Positions 5,509-13,693 of a stretch of 21,412 bases of DNA are shown piece by piece. The notes beneath the pieces are model-generated. The model was not told the DNA's origin. It saw nothing but the letters and a program-made list of their open reading frames with translations, and did not search any database. The DNA comes from an uncultured Bacteroidales bacterium (GTDB lineage Bacteria > Bacteroidota > Bacteroidia > Bacteroidales > UBA932), in the NCBI GenBank assembly GCA_945912085.1, contig CAMEBJ010000003.1, positions 1 through 21,412 of the forward strand, in the 5' to 3' direction. A program made the translations under genes and the position numbers. Position 1 is the first letter of the stretch. Each line of letters opens with the position of its first letter.

Positions 5509-7527
5509 ATGAATATCTTGATGAACCACATTCTACGCCTGGTATTTCCGTTTTTTCTAATGTTACAGAGCATTGTCCTCCGTGCCGGGACGGACGAGGT
5601 GTTGAATTCATTCCAAAGAGCCGTCTGCACACCCTACTCCACTGATACAGAAGTGGTAAACAGGGCTGTGGAATACTCCGGGAGAGGGGAAAATTCCATA
5701 GATGTGTTGTTGATGCAGCTCTATTTCACCGTGGATCTGCCTCAGGAGGAGATTGACAGGCTTCTGGCTCTTTTTGAAGATGGAGTGTGGCGGGATATTG
5801 ACTATTCCGACAAATCCCGGGGTGGCTGGCATCCTACCCTGCACGTGACCAGAATCCTGGCCCTTGCAAGGGCCTACCGGTCCGCCTCTTCTGCTTCATT
5901 CGGGAATCCTTCTGTCGGGAAAGTCATCCATAGTGCAATGAAATGGTGGTTTGACAATCTTCCTGTCTGCCCGAACTGGTGGCACAATGACATTGGTGTG
6001 CCGAAGAAGATGACGGCCGCCCTGCTGCTGATGAAGGAAGAGCTTTCTGAAGAGGAAATCCGCGGTGGGCTGAAGGTTCTGGAGACATCCGCTTTCGGGA
6101 GAACCGGTCAGAACAAGGTCTGGCTTGCAGGCAACCAGCTGATGAAAGGCCTGCTCATCGATGATGAACAGCTTGTTGCCGAAGCCGTCCGGCAGATAAC
6201 CGAGGAAATCCGGGTAACCCTGCAGGAGGGTATCAAACCGGACTGGTCCTTCCACCAGCACGGAATGCAGCTTCAGTTCGGGAATTACGGTCTTGCCTAT
6301 GCCGAGGGGATTTCGTTCTGGATGAGAGTCCTGGACGGGACTCCTTTCGCTTTCAGTCCGGAGCAATGCGACATCATCGGGAATTATGTTCTGGAAGGCC
6401 TTTGCAGGGCGGTCTGGAAGGGATTCTTCGACCCTTCTTTCTGCGGAAGGCAGCTGCACATCAGAGGCGGGAGGGGCAAGGCGTACACTCTTGCAGTTGT
6501 CGCCGGCAATCTTCTCCAGACACATTGGTGCGGATGCGGAGTGGAATCTCCGGATGCGGAGATGATTCGCAGGAACAAGCTGATGTCCAATCTGATGGAG
6601 TCCGTCTTCCATCCGGAGTCTTCTGAAAACGAAATCACCGGAGCGACATATTACCCTTACTCTGACTGCGGAATCTACAGGACGGGTGACTGGTATGCCT
6701 CAGTCAGGATGTCCTCGACAAGGACCATCGGCTTCGAGTTTACCAACAATGAGAATCTTCTTGCGAATTTCTCGGCTGACGGTGCCCTGCTGACTATGAT
6801 TGACGGGACGGAGTACGAGGACATCTTTGCCTGCTGGGACTGGAGGAAGGTGCCCGGGGTCACCGCCTATGATGATTCCCTTCCAATCAGATGCCGCAAA
6901 CAGGAATACCACAGAAGGAACCATTCCGAAAATGTCGGAGGAAAGGTGGATGGAGACCTGATGGCAACCTGGATGGAACTGGACAGGGACAGTCTCTATG
7001 CCCGCAAGGCCATGTTCTTCTTCCCTGACCGCGTCGTTGCCCTTGGTGCCGACATAAGGTCCCTGGACCCGTCTTTCAGGGAACTGACCACTGCGGTTGA
7101 CCAGACGAACTATGTCTGCGAACCGGTGAGGGGCAGGAACTGGATATGGCACGCAGAAAAGGCATACATATCCCTTGACGGAGGTAAGTTGCAGATGACT
7201 GACGGTTTCCAGGAAGGAAGCTGGGAGAATATTGCTCCGTTCTACAATGGAGTGACCGACAGAAAGAGAGTTTTCAAATGCTGGTTCAGCCACACTCCGG
7301 GAGAGACTCCGGGAGGATATGCCTATATGATTGTGCCGGGCGTTTCTGCACGGAAGGCTGCATCTCTTGCCCGCGACCGCTCGGTGAAAGTCCTCAGAAA
7401 CGATGCCGCCTGCCAGGCGGTCAGCTATGGGGGAGTGGTCTGTGCAATAGTGAATATACCGGGAAAATATTCACTTGCAGGGCATACCCTTGAGGCAGAT
7501 CAGGCCGGTGCATATTTCTTAAGATAG
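5509..7527 (+). CDS. Family 8 polysaccharide lyase (PL8), secreted
   Basis: A 672-residue PL8 lyase; the family cleaves chondroitin, hyaluronan or xanthan beside a uronic acid by beta-elimination, leaving a 4,5-unsaturated uronyl end. Residues 1-26 form a signal peptide. The alpha-toroid (about 30-350) has NWWHNDIGVPKKM (156-168, Asn160), DWSFHQHG (245-252, His251), GNYG with Tyr260, and HIRGGRGK (317-324) with the catalytic-region Arg. The following beta-sandwich has NNENLLANFSADG, whose Glu is a further conserved residue, and DWRKVPGVT, a PL8 hallmark. All expected active-site residues appear present. ATG 5509 is chosen because an earlier ATG (5470) precedes the promoter's -7 box; 5521 is another option. 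The last codons are copied twice downstream, up to the next gene's ATG. Substrate is undecided. Confidence 0.92.
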   Translation: MNILMNHILRLVFPFFLMLQSIVLRAGTDEVLNSFQRAVCTPYSTDTEVVNRAVEYSGRGENSIDVLLMQLYFTVDLPQEEIDRLLALFEDGVWRDIDYSDKSRGGWHPTLHVTRILALARAYRSASSASFGNPSVGKVIHSAMKWWFDNLPVCPNWWHNDIGVPKKMTAALLLMKEELSEEEIRGGLKVLETSAFGRTGQNKVWLAGNQLMKGLLIDDEQLVAEAVRQITEEIRVTLQEGIKPDWSFHQHGMQLQFGNYGLAYAEGISFWMRVLDGTPFAFSPEQCDIIGNYVLEGLCRAVWKGFFDPSFCGRQLHIRGGRGKAYTLAVVAGNLLQTHWCGCGVESPDAEMIRRNKLMSNLMESVFHPESSENEITGATYYPYSDCGIYRTGDWYASVRMSSTRTIGFEFTNNENLLANFSADGALLTMIDGTEYEDIFACWDWRKVPGVTAYDDSLPIRCRKQEYHRRNHSENVGGKVDGDLMATWMELDRDSLYARKAMFFFPDRVVALGADIRSLDPSFRELTTAVDQTNYVCEPVRGRNWIWHAEKAYISLDGGKLQMTDGFQEGSWENIAPFYNGVTDRKRVFKCWFSHTPGETPGGYAYMIVPGVSARKAASLARDRSVKVLRNDAACQAVSYGGVVCAIVNIPGKYSLAGHTLEADQAGAYFLR

Positions 7528-7583
7528 CAGACCGGTCCGTATTTCGAAAAAATAGCAGACTGGTTCATATTTCGTAAAAAATG
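7501..7583 (+). repeat. Three-copy degenerate tandem repeat across the PL8 stop and regulator start
   Basis: Three units with core CAGRCYGGTNCRTATTTCK lie at 7501-7519, 7528-7546 and 7556-7574, with periods of 27 and 28 bases. The first unit is coding (the final QAGAYFLR of the lyase plus its TAG); the second and third fill the gap, and the end of the third supplies the AAAAAATG that begins the next gene. Unit 2 and unit 3, each read from their CAG, would give QTGPYFEK and QTGSYFVK, so the repeat appears to be a duplicated gene end. Both gap copies also contain TATTTCG, one base off the usual -7 core, but no promoter is claimed. Confidence 0.75.
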
Positions 7584-10406
7584 AAGGGAAAAATCAGATC
7601 TTCGTGGATTGCGACCGTCCTGCCTTTGCTGGCGGTCCTCTTGCTTCCGGCCGTTTCAAGGGCCGGGTCGCGCGTTGTCACTTCACTCCCGAACCTGACC
7701 GTACGTTCGTTCGCACAGGATGGCAGCGGTTTTATGTGGATTGCGACTGACAACGGTCTGTGTCGTTACAGCGGCCACGATTATCTTTATTTCTTCAATG
7801 AACCGGACACTGAAGGAACCCTTCCCTCCGACAAGGTGAGGAAACTTGCCGTTGACGGGAACGATGTACTCTGGGTTTTGACTGACAAGGGATTGTGCTA
7901 TTATGACAGACTCCTGGATTCTTTCCGTGGGGTGGCCCTGCCCTTTGCGGTGGACGGACTCCTGGTAAGAGGAGACGGAATTGTCTGCTATGGCGGGAAC
8001 GGGACGGTGGTGGTCGATGCATCAGAGGCAAAGGTTGTCAGAACATTGACGGAGCCCGGCCACAGACTTTCCTCGATGATTGCTGATTCAGCGGGGAATA
8101 TCTGGGGATGCCTTGCCGACAGTCTCACGGTTACAAGATATTCCCCTGACCTGGAAGAGTCCGGCTCGGTCAGTCTGCCCGTGCACTCCTCTTTCAGGAC
8201 GATGGCTTTCGATTGCCGGGGAAGACTCTGGACCGGTCGGGAGAACGGGCTGTCGGTGATTGACACCTCGTTGATGTCGCCCCTGGTACCTCCGGATGCA
8301 GCCCTCTGCATCGAGGCGGTGCGCGGGAATGAAGTCTCTGTAATGCTGTCAGTCGGGAGCACTATGTATTTCTGTATGCCGGGAGTTGGGATTTATACGC
8401 TTGACATGCAGAACGGGCAATTCAGGAAGGATATCGCCAAAAGGTTCTCCCTTAGCGACGTAAGTGATTTCTGCTGCGCGTGCCTGGACTCGGAGAACCA
8501 TCCCTGGATCGGAACTCTGGACCGCGGCTTCGGAGTGAGATTTCTTGAGAAGAAGAATTTCAGCCTCTCCTCTGGACTTTCACGGAACACGGTTGGACGC
8601 TACATCAACGGTATGACGGTTTCCCACAGGAGCGGACTGGTCTTGATGGCGAGTTACTACAAGGGACTCGTATTCTATGACATCGGAAGGTCCGGAAACA
8701 AATGGCTCAGTTACGGAAAGGATCCGGTCCTGTCCTCCATCGGGAAGATGGGAATCCGGACTCTGATGTGCGATTCACGGGACCGGCTCTGGCTGAATAT
8801 GGAGGGCAAGGTGGCCGTGTGCAGCTTTTCGAAGACAGGGCTCCGCTCAGGACACATAGTCTGCCGGGATATGGAGGTGAACAGATTCGTCGAGGATGGT
8901 GACGCGGTCTGGTTCTGCACCGAAGAGGGACTGGTGCTTTGGAGGGACGGAAAAGTCGGGGCACGGCTCTTTCAGGAATATGAGGTCCTTGATGCGCTTG
9001 TGATGGAAGAAGGAAAGCTGCTGGTCGCCGTGGACAATTCCGGTTTGTTCGAGGTTGACATCCGGGACCTGTCATTCAGGCAGTTGCCTCTGGTGGATGA
9101 GGAACTGAAGCATCTTCTTCAGAATCCTTCCGTTCTGCATCTTTGTGGCGGAGATCTCTGGGTGGGAACCCATTCCAGAGGTCTGTTCGGGTTCTGCGAA
9201 GGAGGGCAGGTCAGAAGGTACGACACCTCCAACGGCTTGGGCAGCAACGACATCAGCGGAATTGAGAATGACATTGAAGGAAACATCTTCGTCAGCACTT
9301 CCTACGGTCTGTCAGTCATTACGGAAAAATTCCCCACCCCTGTGACCTACTATCAGGGACGGTGGATGGACACCCAGCAGTTCTGTCCGCGCAGTTCTGC
9401 CGCCTATGGCAACAAACTTTTCTTCGGGGGGAACACTGGCTGCGCCTATTTTGAATCGGACAGGATCATATCGAACATTTCGGATGCTTCGGTGAATGTC
9501 GTCCTGACTGAGTTGAGCGTGAACGGGGAGGTTATGACTCCCGGCCGGGGAGGCGTTCTGGAAAAGCTCATCAACGACACGGACAGAATCGTGCTCAAAA
9601 GCAGCCAGAACACTGTCGGGCTCAGATTCGACTATGTTTCTTTCATAGCAGAGGAGAATGTGAACTTTTTCTATAGCCTGACGCAAAAGGGAACCCCGTC
9701 GGATTGGATTGACATCGGGAGGCACAAGAGCGTGAATTTCTCACATCTGCCTTCCGGACACTATGTCTTTGAGCTAGCCTCCACAAATTTTGACGGCTTT
9801 CTGAGCAGAGAACCGCGCAGACTTGAGATTATCGTGCGGAAATCCCCGTGGATATCCTGGTACTCCATCCTCATATATGTCCTTGTCGTCAGCCTGACGG
9901 TTCTGGCAGTGGTCCGCTTCGTTATGCAGAGGAAGGTGCGTGCGGCTGAACTTCAGGTGATGAAGGAGGAACTGGAGAGGGTGACAAGCCTATTCCGCAG
10001 CAGCGTTGATTCCCATCAGAATGCCCTGACTGGAATTGAGAGTGGTTCTGAGGACTCCGGTCAGGAGGACAGATGGCAGGCTCTTCCGGAGGCTGACAGG
10101 GAGTTTATCAATTCCGTTACGGATTACATTGTGACACATATGACAGGTGCCCCTATCAGCATCGAATCCCTTTCCGAGGAGATGTGTATGAGCCGTGCAA
10201 GTTTCTTCCGCAAGATGAAATCCCTTACCGGAATGACCCCGAACGATTTCATTCTTTCTTACCGTCTCGACAAGGCCGCCTCAATGCTGAAAGAGGGTAG
10301 ATGGAGGGTAAATGAAATATCCGATATGCTCGGATTCAGTTCGCAGTCGCATTTCTCAAAAGTATTCAAGAACAAATTCGGCGTGTCTCCTAAAGACTGG
10401 CACTGA
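7581..10406 (+). CDS. Membrane-tethered propeller sensor with AraC-type DNA-binding domain, no kinase
   Basis: A 941-residue regulator. Residues 1-28 are a signal sequence. Residues about 31-640 hold Reg_prop-type beta-propeller repeats with the WIATDNGLCRY pattern (for example 53-63; also WVLTDKGL 98-105, WVGTHSRGL and others). A Y_Y_Y domain follows (about 677-752), then one transmembrane helix (758-781), a short helical linker, and an AraC-type helix-turn-helix domain (about 838-941) ending in GFSSQSHFSKVFKNKFGVSP. The periplasmic half would bind a glycan fragment and the cytoplasmic half would bind promoters. Classical hybrid two-component systems of this layout have HisKA, HATPase and receiver domains between the helix and the AraC domain; here only about 55 residues intervene, so no phosphorelay is possible. 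The gene starts 53 bases after the lyase and is probably co-transcribed with it. Confidence 0.92.
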   Translation: MKGKIRSSWIATVLPLLAVLLLPAVSRAGSRVVTSLPNLTVRSFAQDGSGFMWIATDNGLCRYSGHDYLYFFNEPDTEGTLPSDKVRKLAVDGNDVLWVLTDKGLCYYDRLLDSFRGVALPFAVDGLLVRGDGIVCYGGNGTVVVDASEAKVVRTLTEPGHRLSSMIADSAGNIWGCLADSLTVTRYSPDLEESGSVSLPVHSSFRTMAFDCRGRLWTGRENGLSVIDTSLMSPLVPPDAALCIEAVRGNEVSVMLSVGSTMYFCMPGVGIYTLDMQNGQFRKDIAKRFSLSDVSDFCCACLDSENHPWIGTLDRGFGVRFLEKKNFSLSSGLSRNTVGRYINGMTVSHRSGLVLMASYYKGLVFYDIGRSGNKWLSYGKDPVLSSIGKMGIRTLMCDSRDRLWLNMEGKVAVCSFSKTGLRSGHIVCRDMEVNRFVEDGDAVWFCTEEGLVLWRDGKVGARLFQEYEVLDALVMEEGKLLVAVDNSGLFEVDIRDLSFRQLPLVDEELKHLLQNPSVLHLCGGDLWVGTHSRGLFGFCEGGQVRRYDTSNGLGSNDISGIENDIEGNIFVSTSYGLSVITEKFPTPVTYYQGRWMDTQQFCPRSSAAYGNKLFFGGNTGCAYFESDRIISNISDASVNVVLTELSVNGEVMTPGRGGVLEKLINDTDRIVLKSSQNTVGLRFDYVSFIAEENVNFFYSLTQKGTPSDWIDIGRHKSVNFSHLPSGHYVFELASTNFDGFLSREPRRLEIIVRKSPWISWYSILIYVLVVSLTVLAVVRFVMQRKVRAAELQVMKEELERVTSLFRSSVDSHQNALTGIESGSEDSGQEDRWQALPEADREFINSVTDYIVTHMTGAPISIESLSEEMCMSRASFFRKMKSLTGMTPNDFILSYRLDKAASMLKEGRWRVNEISDMLGFSSQSHFSKVFKNKFGVSPKDWH

Positions 10407-10419
10407 GAGGTCCTGGAGG

Positions 10420-10484
10420 CCGTGTCCGGTAACGGTTGAGATTCTCAGACAAATTTCTGATACTCCCGTGTCCGTCTTTTGAGA
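10420..10484 (+). promoter_or_regulatory. Putative regulator-binding region upstream of the BNR/susCD operon
   Basis: The intergenic gap 10407-10527 has several repeated elements. CCGTGTCCG occurs twice (10420-10428 and 10466-10474), 46 bases apart, each followed by TTGAGA (10436-10441 and 10479-10484). The first copy runs into CCGGTAACGG (10426-10435), the same ten bases found at the GH105/PL8 palindrome. TGAGA-T-TCTCA (10437-10447) forms an 11-base inverted repeat. AraC-type regulators often bind direct repeats, which makes this a plausible target of the adjacent regulator. Confidence 0.45.
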
Positions 10485-10494
10485 CCATAACATT

Positions 10495-10502
10495 TAATTT
10501 TG
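10495..10502 (+). promoter_or_regulatory. -7 element of the BNR/susCD operon promoter
   Basis: TAATTTTG matches TAnnTTTG and lies 25 bases before the ATG at 10528. No TTG is found 19-21 bases upstream, which fits a promoter that needs an activator bound to the repeats at 10420-10484. The genes from 10528 to the right edge follow with short gaps and no other clear promoter, so one operon is likely. Confidence 0.45.
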
Positions 10503-10527
10503 TCTCGTCCAAATATGTTATGGTTTT

Positions 10528-12018
10528 ATGAAAAAATCTTCATTGCTTCTCTTTCTGCTTCTGTCGTCGCTCGGGCTTGTCGCCCAGAGCAGGAAAGCAA
10601 AGACCGTCACACAGACTTCGGTGAAGCCTGCCTCTGTCGTAGTGAACGAGGCAACGGCAGTCAATCCTCCCGAGGGTTCGCTCAACGGGACGAAGATTGA
10701 CGGCTACAAGGGTATATGGTTCACCATCGGACAGGCCCGTTCCGATTACGGTGACAAATATTCCGGAGGCCTTGGGACCTACACTATGAAACATATCCCG
10801 ATGGCAGTCTATGCTCCCCAGGTGAACAGGACTTTCTTCGTGTACGGAGGGACAAGAGCGACGGAGGACCCTTATCTTCTCTGTATGATAGGATGTTACG
10901 ACCACACTACCGGAATGTTGTGCAAGCCTGTGGTCGTTTACGACAAGGGATGCCTGAAAGTAAGTGACCCCCACGACGATCCGACCATCCAGATAGACAG
11001 GGACGGCTACATCTGGGTTTTCGTGGCAGGACGCGCCAACAGAAGGCCCGGAATCCGCTTCCGGAGCGAGAAACCCTGGGATATCTCGTCATTCAGGTAT
11101 GTCAATGAGAGCATAATGGCCTATCCCGAGGTTATATATGACCCAGAAAAGGGTTTCTTCCTTTTTGAAACGAGATATGACGGAGTCAGACGCACCTTCT
11201 GGCAGACAAGTCCGGACGGTGTGGAATGGTCTGATTATTACCCTATTGCCTCAATCATCGAACCGGGCGAGGAAAAGTCGGGACACTATCAGTTCGCCAA
11301 TTATGACGGAGAAAAGCTCGTCTGCTGCTTCAACCGTCATGTCAACGGCAATGTGGACACCCGCACCAATATATATTATATACAAAGTACCGACTGGGGA
11401 AAGACCTGGACCACGGCCGACGGCACTCCGGTTGAACTTCCCGTTCTCAGGGAGGAAGGTCCGGCCCTGGTTCGCAATTTCCGCAATGAGGGAAAGAACT
11501 GCTACATCAAGGACATCAATTTCGACTGCAAGGGTCGCCCTGTAATATATTATGTCACGAGCGACAATCATCTGACCGGACCTGCCGGGGGAGCGAGAGT
11601 CCATTCTGTGGCACGCTGGACAGGGAAGAAATGGGAGTTCTCCACCTTTGCCGAATCCACCCATTGCTATGACAGCGGAAGTCTCTGGTCGGATGGGAAG
11701 GTTATGACCATCATCACCCCTTCGGATGCAGGACCTCAGTATTGGGGAACGGGAGGAGAGATGGTGATGTGGAAGAGCCGTGACTGCGGAAAGACCTGGA
11801 AGCGGGCTCGCACCCTGACCCACGACAGCCCGAGAAATCACGGATATGCCCGCAGGCCTCTTAACTGCAATGATGGTTTCTACGCATTCTGGGCGGACGG
11901 GAATCCGGACAAGAGGAGCATTTCCTACCTGTATTTCTGCAACTCCAGGGGGGACGTTTTCAGGATGCCTTACGAGATGACGCAGGAATGGGAGAAGCCG
12001 GAGAGAGTGACATTCTGA
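10528..12018 (+). CDS. Secreted BNR_4-type beta-propeller enzyme (lyase or glycosidase)
   Basis: A 496-residue exported protein with a signal peptide (residues 1-20, cleavage near VAQ-SR). From about residue 55 it resembles BNR_4 propeller proteins: GYKGIWFTIGQ, SGGLGTYTMKHIPMAVYAP (79-97), FFVYGGT (103-109) and DPHDDPTIQIDRDGYIWVF (147-165). Two good Asp-box motifs, STDWGKTW (287-294) and SRDCGKTW (417-424), and a partial one (SPDGVEW, 228-234) mark propeller blades. Related seven-bladed proteins include PL24 and PL25 ulvan lyases and GH145 rhamnosidases, so action on a uronic-acid glycan is likely, with His149 a possible functional residue. It opens the susCD operon 121 bases after the regulator. 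Whether it is a lyase, a hydrolase or only a binding protein cannot be settled from the sequence. Confidence 0.75.
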   Translation: MKKSSLLLFLLLSSLGLVAQSRKAKTVTQTSVKPASVVVNEATAVNPPEGSLNGTKIDGYKGIWFTIGQARSDYGDKYSGGLGTYTMKHIPMAVYAPQVNRTFFVYGGTRATEDPYLLCMIGCYDHTTGMLCKPVVVYDKGCLKVSDPHDDPTIQIDRDGYIWVFVAGRANRRPGIRFRSEKPWDISSFRYVNESIMAYPEVIYDPEKGFFLFETRYDGVRRTFWQTSPDGVEWSDYYPIASIIEPGEEKSGHYQFANYDGEKLVCCFNRHVNGNVDTRTNIYYIQSTDWGKTWTTADGTPVELPVLREEGPALVRNFRNEGKNCYIKDINFDCKGRPVIYYVTSDNHLTGPAGGARVHSVARWTGKKWEFSTFAESTHCYDSGSLWSDGKVMTIITPSDAGPQYWGTGGEMVMWKSRDCGKTWKRARTLTHDSPRNHGYARRPLNCNDGFYAFWADGNPDKRSISYLYFCNSRGDVFRMPYEMTQEWEKPERVTF

Positions 12019-12070
12019 TGATTCCTGAGGTCCAGTAAGTTGACTATAAACACAATAACTATTAACCGAT

Positions 12071-13681
12071 ATGAAACCTTTGAGATGTTTGATTGCACCG
12101 CTTGCAATTCTTGCGGGATTTGCACTTGGCGGGTGTTCAACTTCAGAGCCGGAGCCTGATGGCGTGGAGAAAGTCGGGATGGACGGTCTTCAGGATGAAA
12201 TCCGTTTTACCTACGATGCAGCCGATCCTTTCACATTCACGGTGAACGCCAACAGGACCTGGTCCGTAACCAGGGATGCAGCTCTGGATTGGTTCACGAT
12301 TGATCCGATGAGCGGACGGACGGGAAGGACGGCGACAGTGACAGTCAAGGCCTCCTTGAATGATGATCTTGAGCGCAGAGGCTCTTTTGTCTTCTCCTGC
12401 GGTTCCGTCAACAGGACTGTCACTGTGATTCAGGATGCTTTTCCTATTGTTCCGGAACTGAAAGTCAATCTTGAGGAGAAGGTAATACCTTTCAAATTCA
12501 ATGTACTTGATCCGGTTCAGTTCACTGTCTGGAGCAATGTGGCCTGGAAAGTGGAAAAAACGGGTCTTGACTGGCTGGAAGTCACTCCTATGCAGGGAGA
12601 AAGGAAGACGGAGGTTACAGTGACGCTTACGCCTTCAATCAATGAGGGAGCTGCCAGGGAAGGAACCCTGACCTTTAAGGCGGAGGGAGCGCAGGATGTG
12701 GAAGTCAGAGTTACCCAGACAGAGTTTGTGGACGATCCTATTTTCACTTTGGATGGTCTTCCGGAGGGGAATTCCATTGAGTTTGACCGCAAGCCGGGAG
12801 AACCTCTTGTCCTGACAATTGTCACAAACAGGAACTGGAGCGCAATCAAGTCCGAGGGACTTGACTGGTTGAGCGTTACTCCGGATTCGGGAGTGAAGAA
12901 TCTTGACGGAGTTTCCGTTCAGGTTTCCGCATCAGTCAATAATTCCGCAATGCCAAGAAACGGTACGGTTACTTTCAGGTCTGCTGACAGTGCAAACCAG
13001 GATGTTGTCCTGACAGTTTCCCAGAGGGGATTGACGTCCGAGTGGAAATGGACCCTTGAGGACGGTTACCTGCAGGAGAACAGAAAACAGACGTGGGTTG
13101 ATCAGAACAAGTCCCTCAGTGATGACGGCTCCGCCCTGATGGAGTGGGTAATCGCGAATGAGGACAGCAAGTATGCGGACCTGACGAAGAGAACTGCCAT
13201 CATCAGTTCGGATAAAGCCGGACATTACGCCTTCAAGGAAATCTGGGGGAATGACAATCTCCAGTTCACCGTTCCGGTTGAGGATCTTCCTGCGAATTCT
13301 AAGGTTACTCTTCAGATAGCGATGTCCGGAACCAAGTATGCTCCGGCTTTCTGGACCGTGGAGTACTTCGAGGACGGGGAATGGCACGCCACCAGCATTA
13401 AACCTGGCTTGAAGACAAAGAAGGGAATGCCTGCCGACAACACCTTTGACGAGGCAACCTTTGTGCTTCCTGATGCAGACAAGGTGGTCAATATAAAGGA
13501 AACGGCAGTCTTCAAAAATGCTGTGGAAAAGGGCGAACTGAAACTGAGAATAAGATGTGCCGAAGGTAAATATACGGTTAATTTCAACAACCAGTCCAAG
13601 GCCCATGCTTCCGGTACCGTCCGTTTCCGCCAGTGGAGTGACGGAACCTGCAACGAGATCCGAATCAAGATAGAAAAATAA
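12071..13681 (+). CDS. Lipoprotein with three BACON domains, likely surface glycan-binding protein
   Basis: A 536-residue lipoprotein: lipobox LGGC with Cys22, followed by an acidic stretch (STSEPEPD), which resembles Bacteroidota surface-export signals. Three BACON domains follow at about 43-121, 137-217 and 236-318, each with the repeated core LDWFTIDPMSG, LDWLEVTPMQG or LDWLSVTPDSG and ending in a T-V-x-Q strand. The C-terminal 210 residues (about 325-536) are a Trp- and beta-rich region that I do not recognise and that could be the carbohydrate-binding head, with the BACON domains as spacers. No catalytic motif is seen. Its place just before susC, 52 bases after the BNR enzyme and 12 bases before the next ATG, suggests a surface glycan-binding protein of the locus. 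Confidence 0.8.
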   Translation: MKPLRCLIAPLAILAGFALGGCSTSEPEPDGVEKVGMDGLQDEIRFTYDAADPFTFTVNANRTWSVTRDAALDWFTIDPMSGRTGRTATVTVKASLNDDLERRGSFVFSCGSVNRTVTVIQDAFPIVPELKVNLEEKVIPFKFNVLDPVQFTVWSNVAWKVEKTGLDWLEVTPMQGERKTEVTVTLTPSINEGAAREGTLTFKAEGAQDVEVRVTQTEFVDDPIFTLDGLPEGNSIEFDRKPGEPLVLTIVTNRNWSAIKSEGLDWLSVTPDSGVKNLDGVSVQVSASVNNSAMPRNGTVTFRSADSANQDVVLTVSQRGLTSEWKWTLEDGYLQENRKQTWVDQNKSLSDDGSALMEWVIANEDSKYADLTKRTAIISSDKAGHYAFKEIWGNDNLQFTVPVEDLPANSKVTLQIAMSGTKYAPAFWTVEYFEDGEWHATSIKPGLKTKKGMPADNTFDEATFVLPDADKVVNIKETAVFKNAVEKGELKLRIRCAEGKYTVNFNNQSKAHASGTVRFRQWSDGTCNEIRIKIEK

Positions 13682-13693
13682 AACTCAATCATT

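Noticed and set aside
7528..7580. A promoter for the regulator in the repeat region
   Set aside because: The units contain TATTTCG, which lacks the final TTTG of the -7 consensus, and no -33 TTG is spaced correctly.
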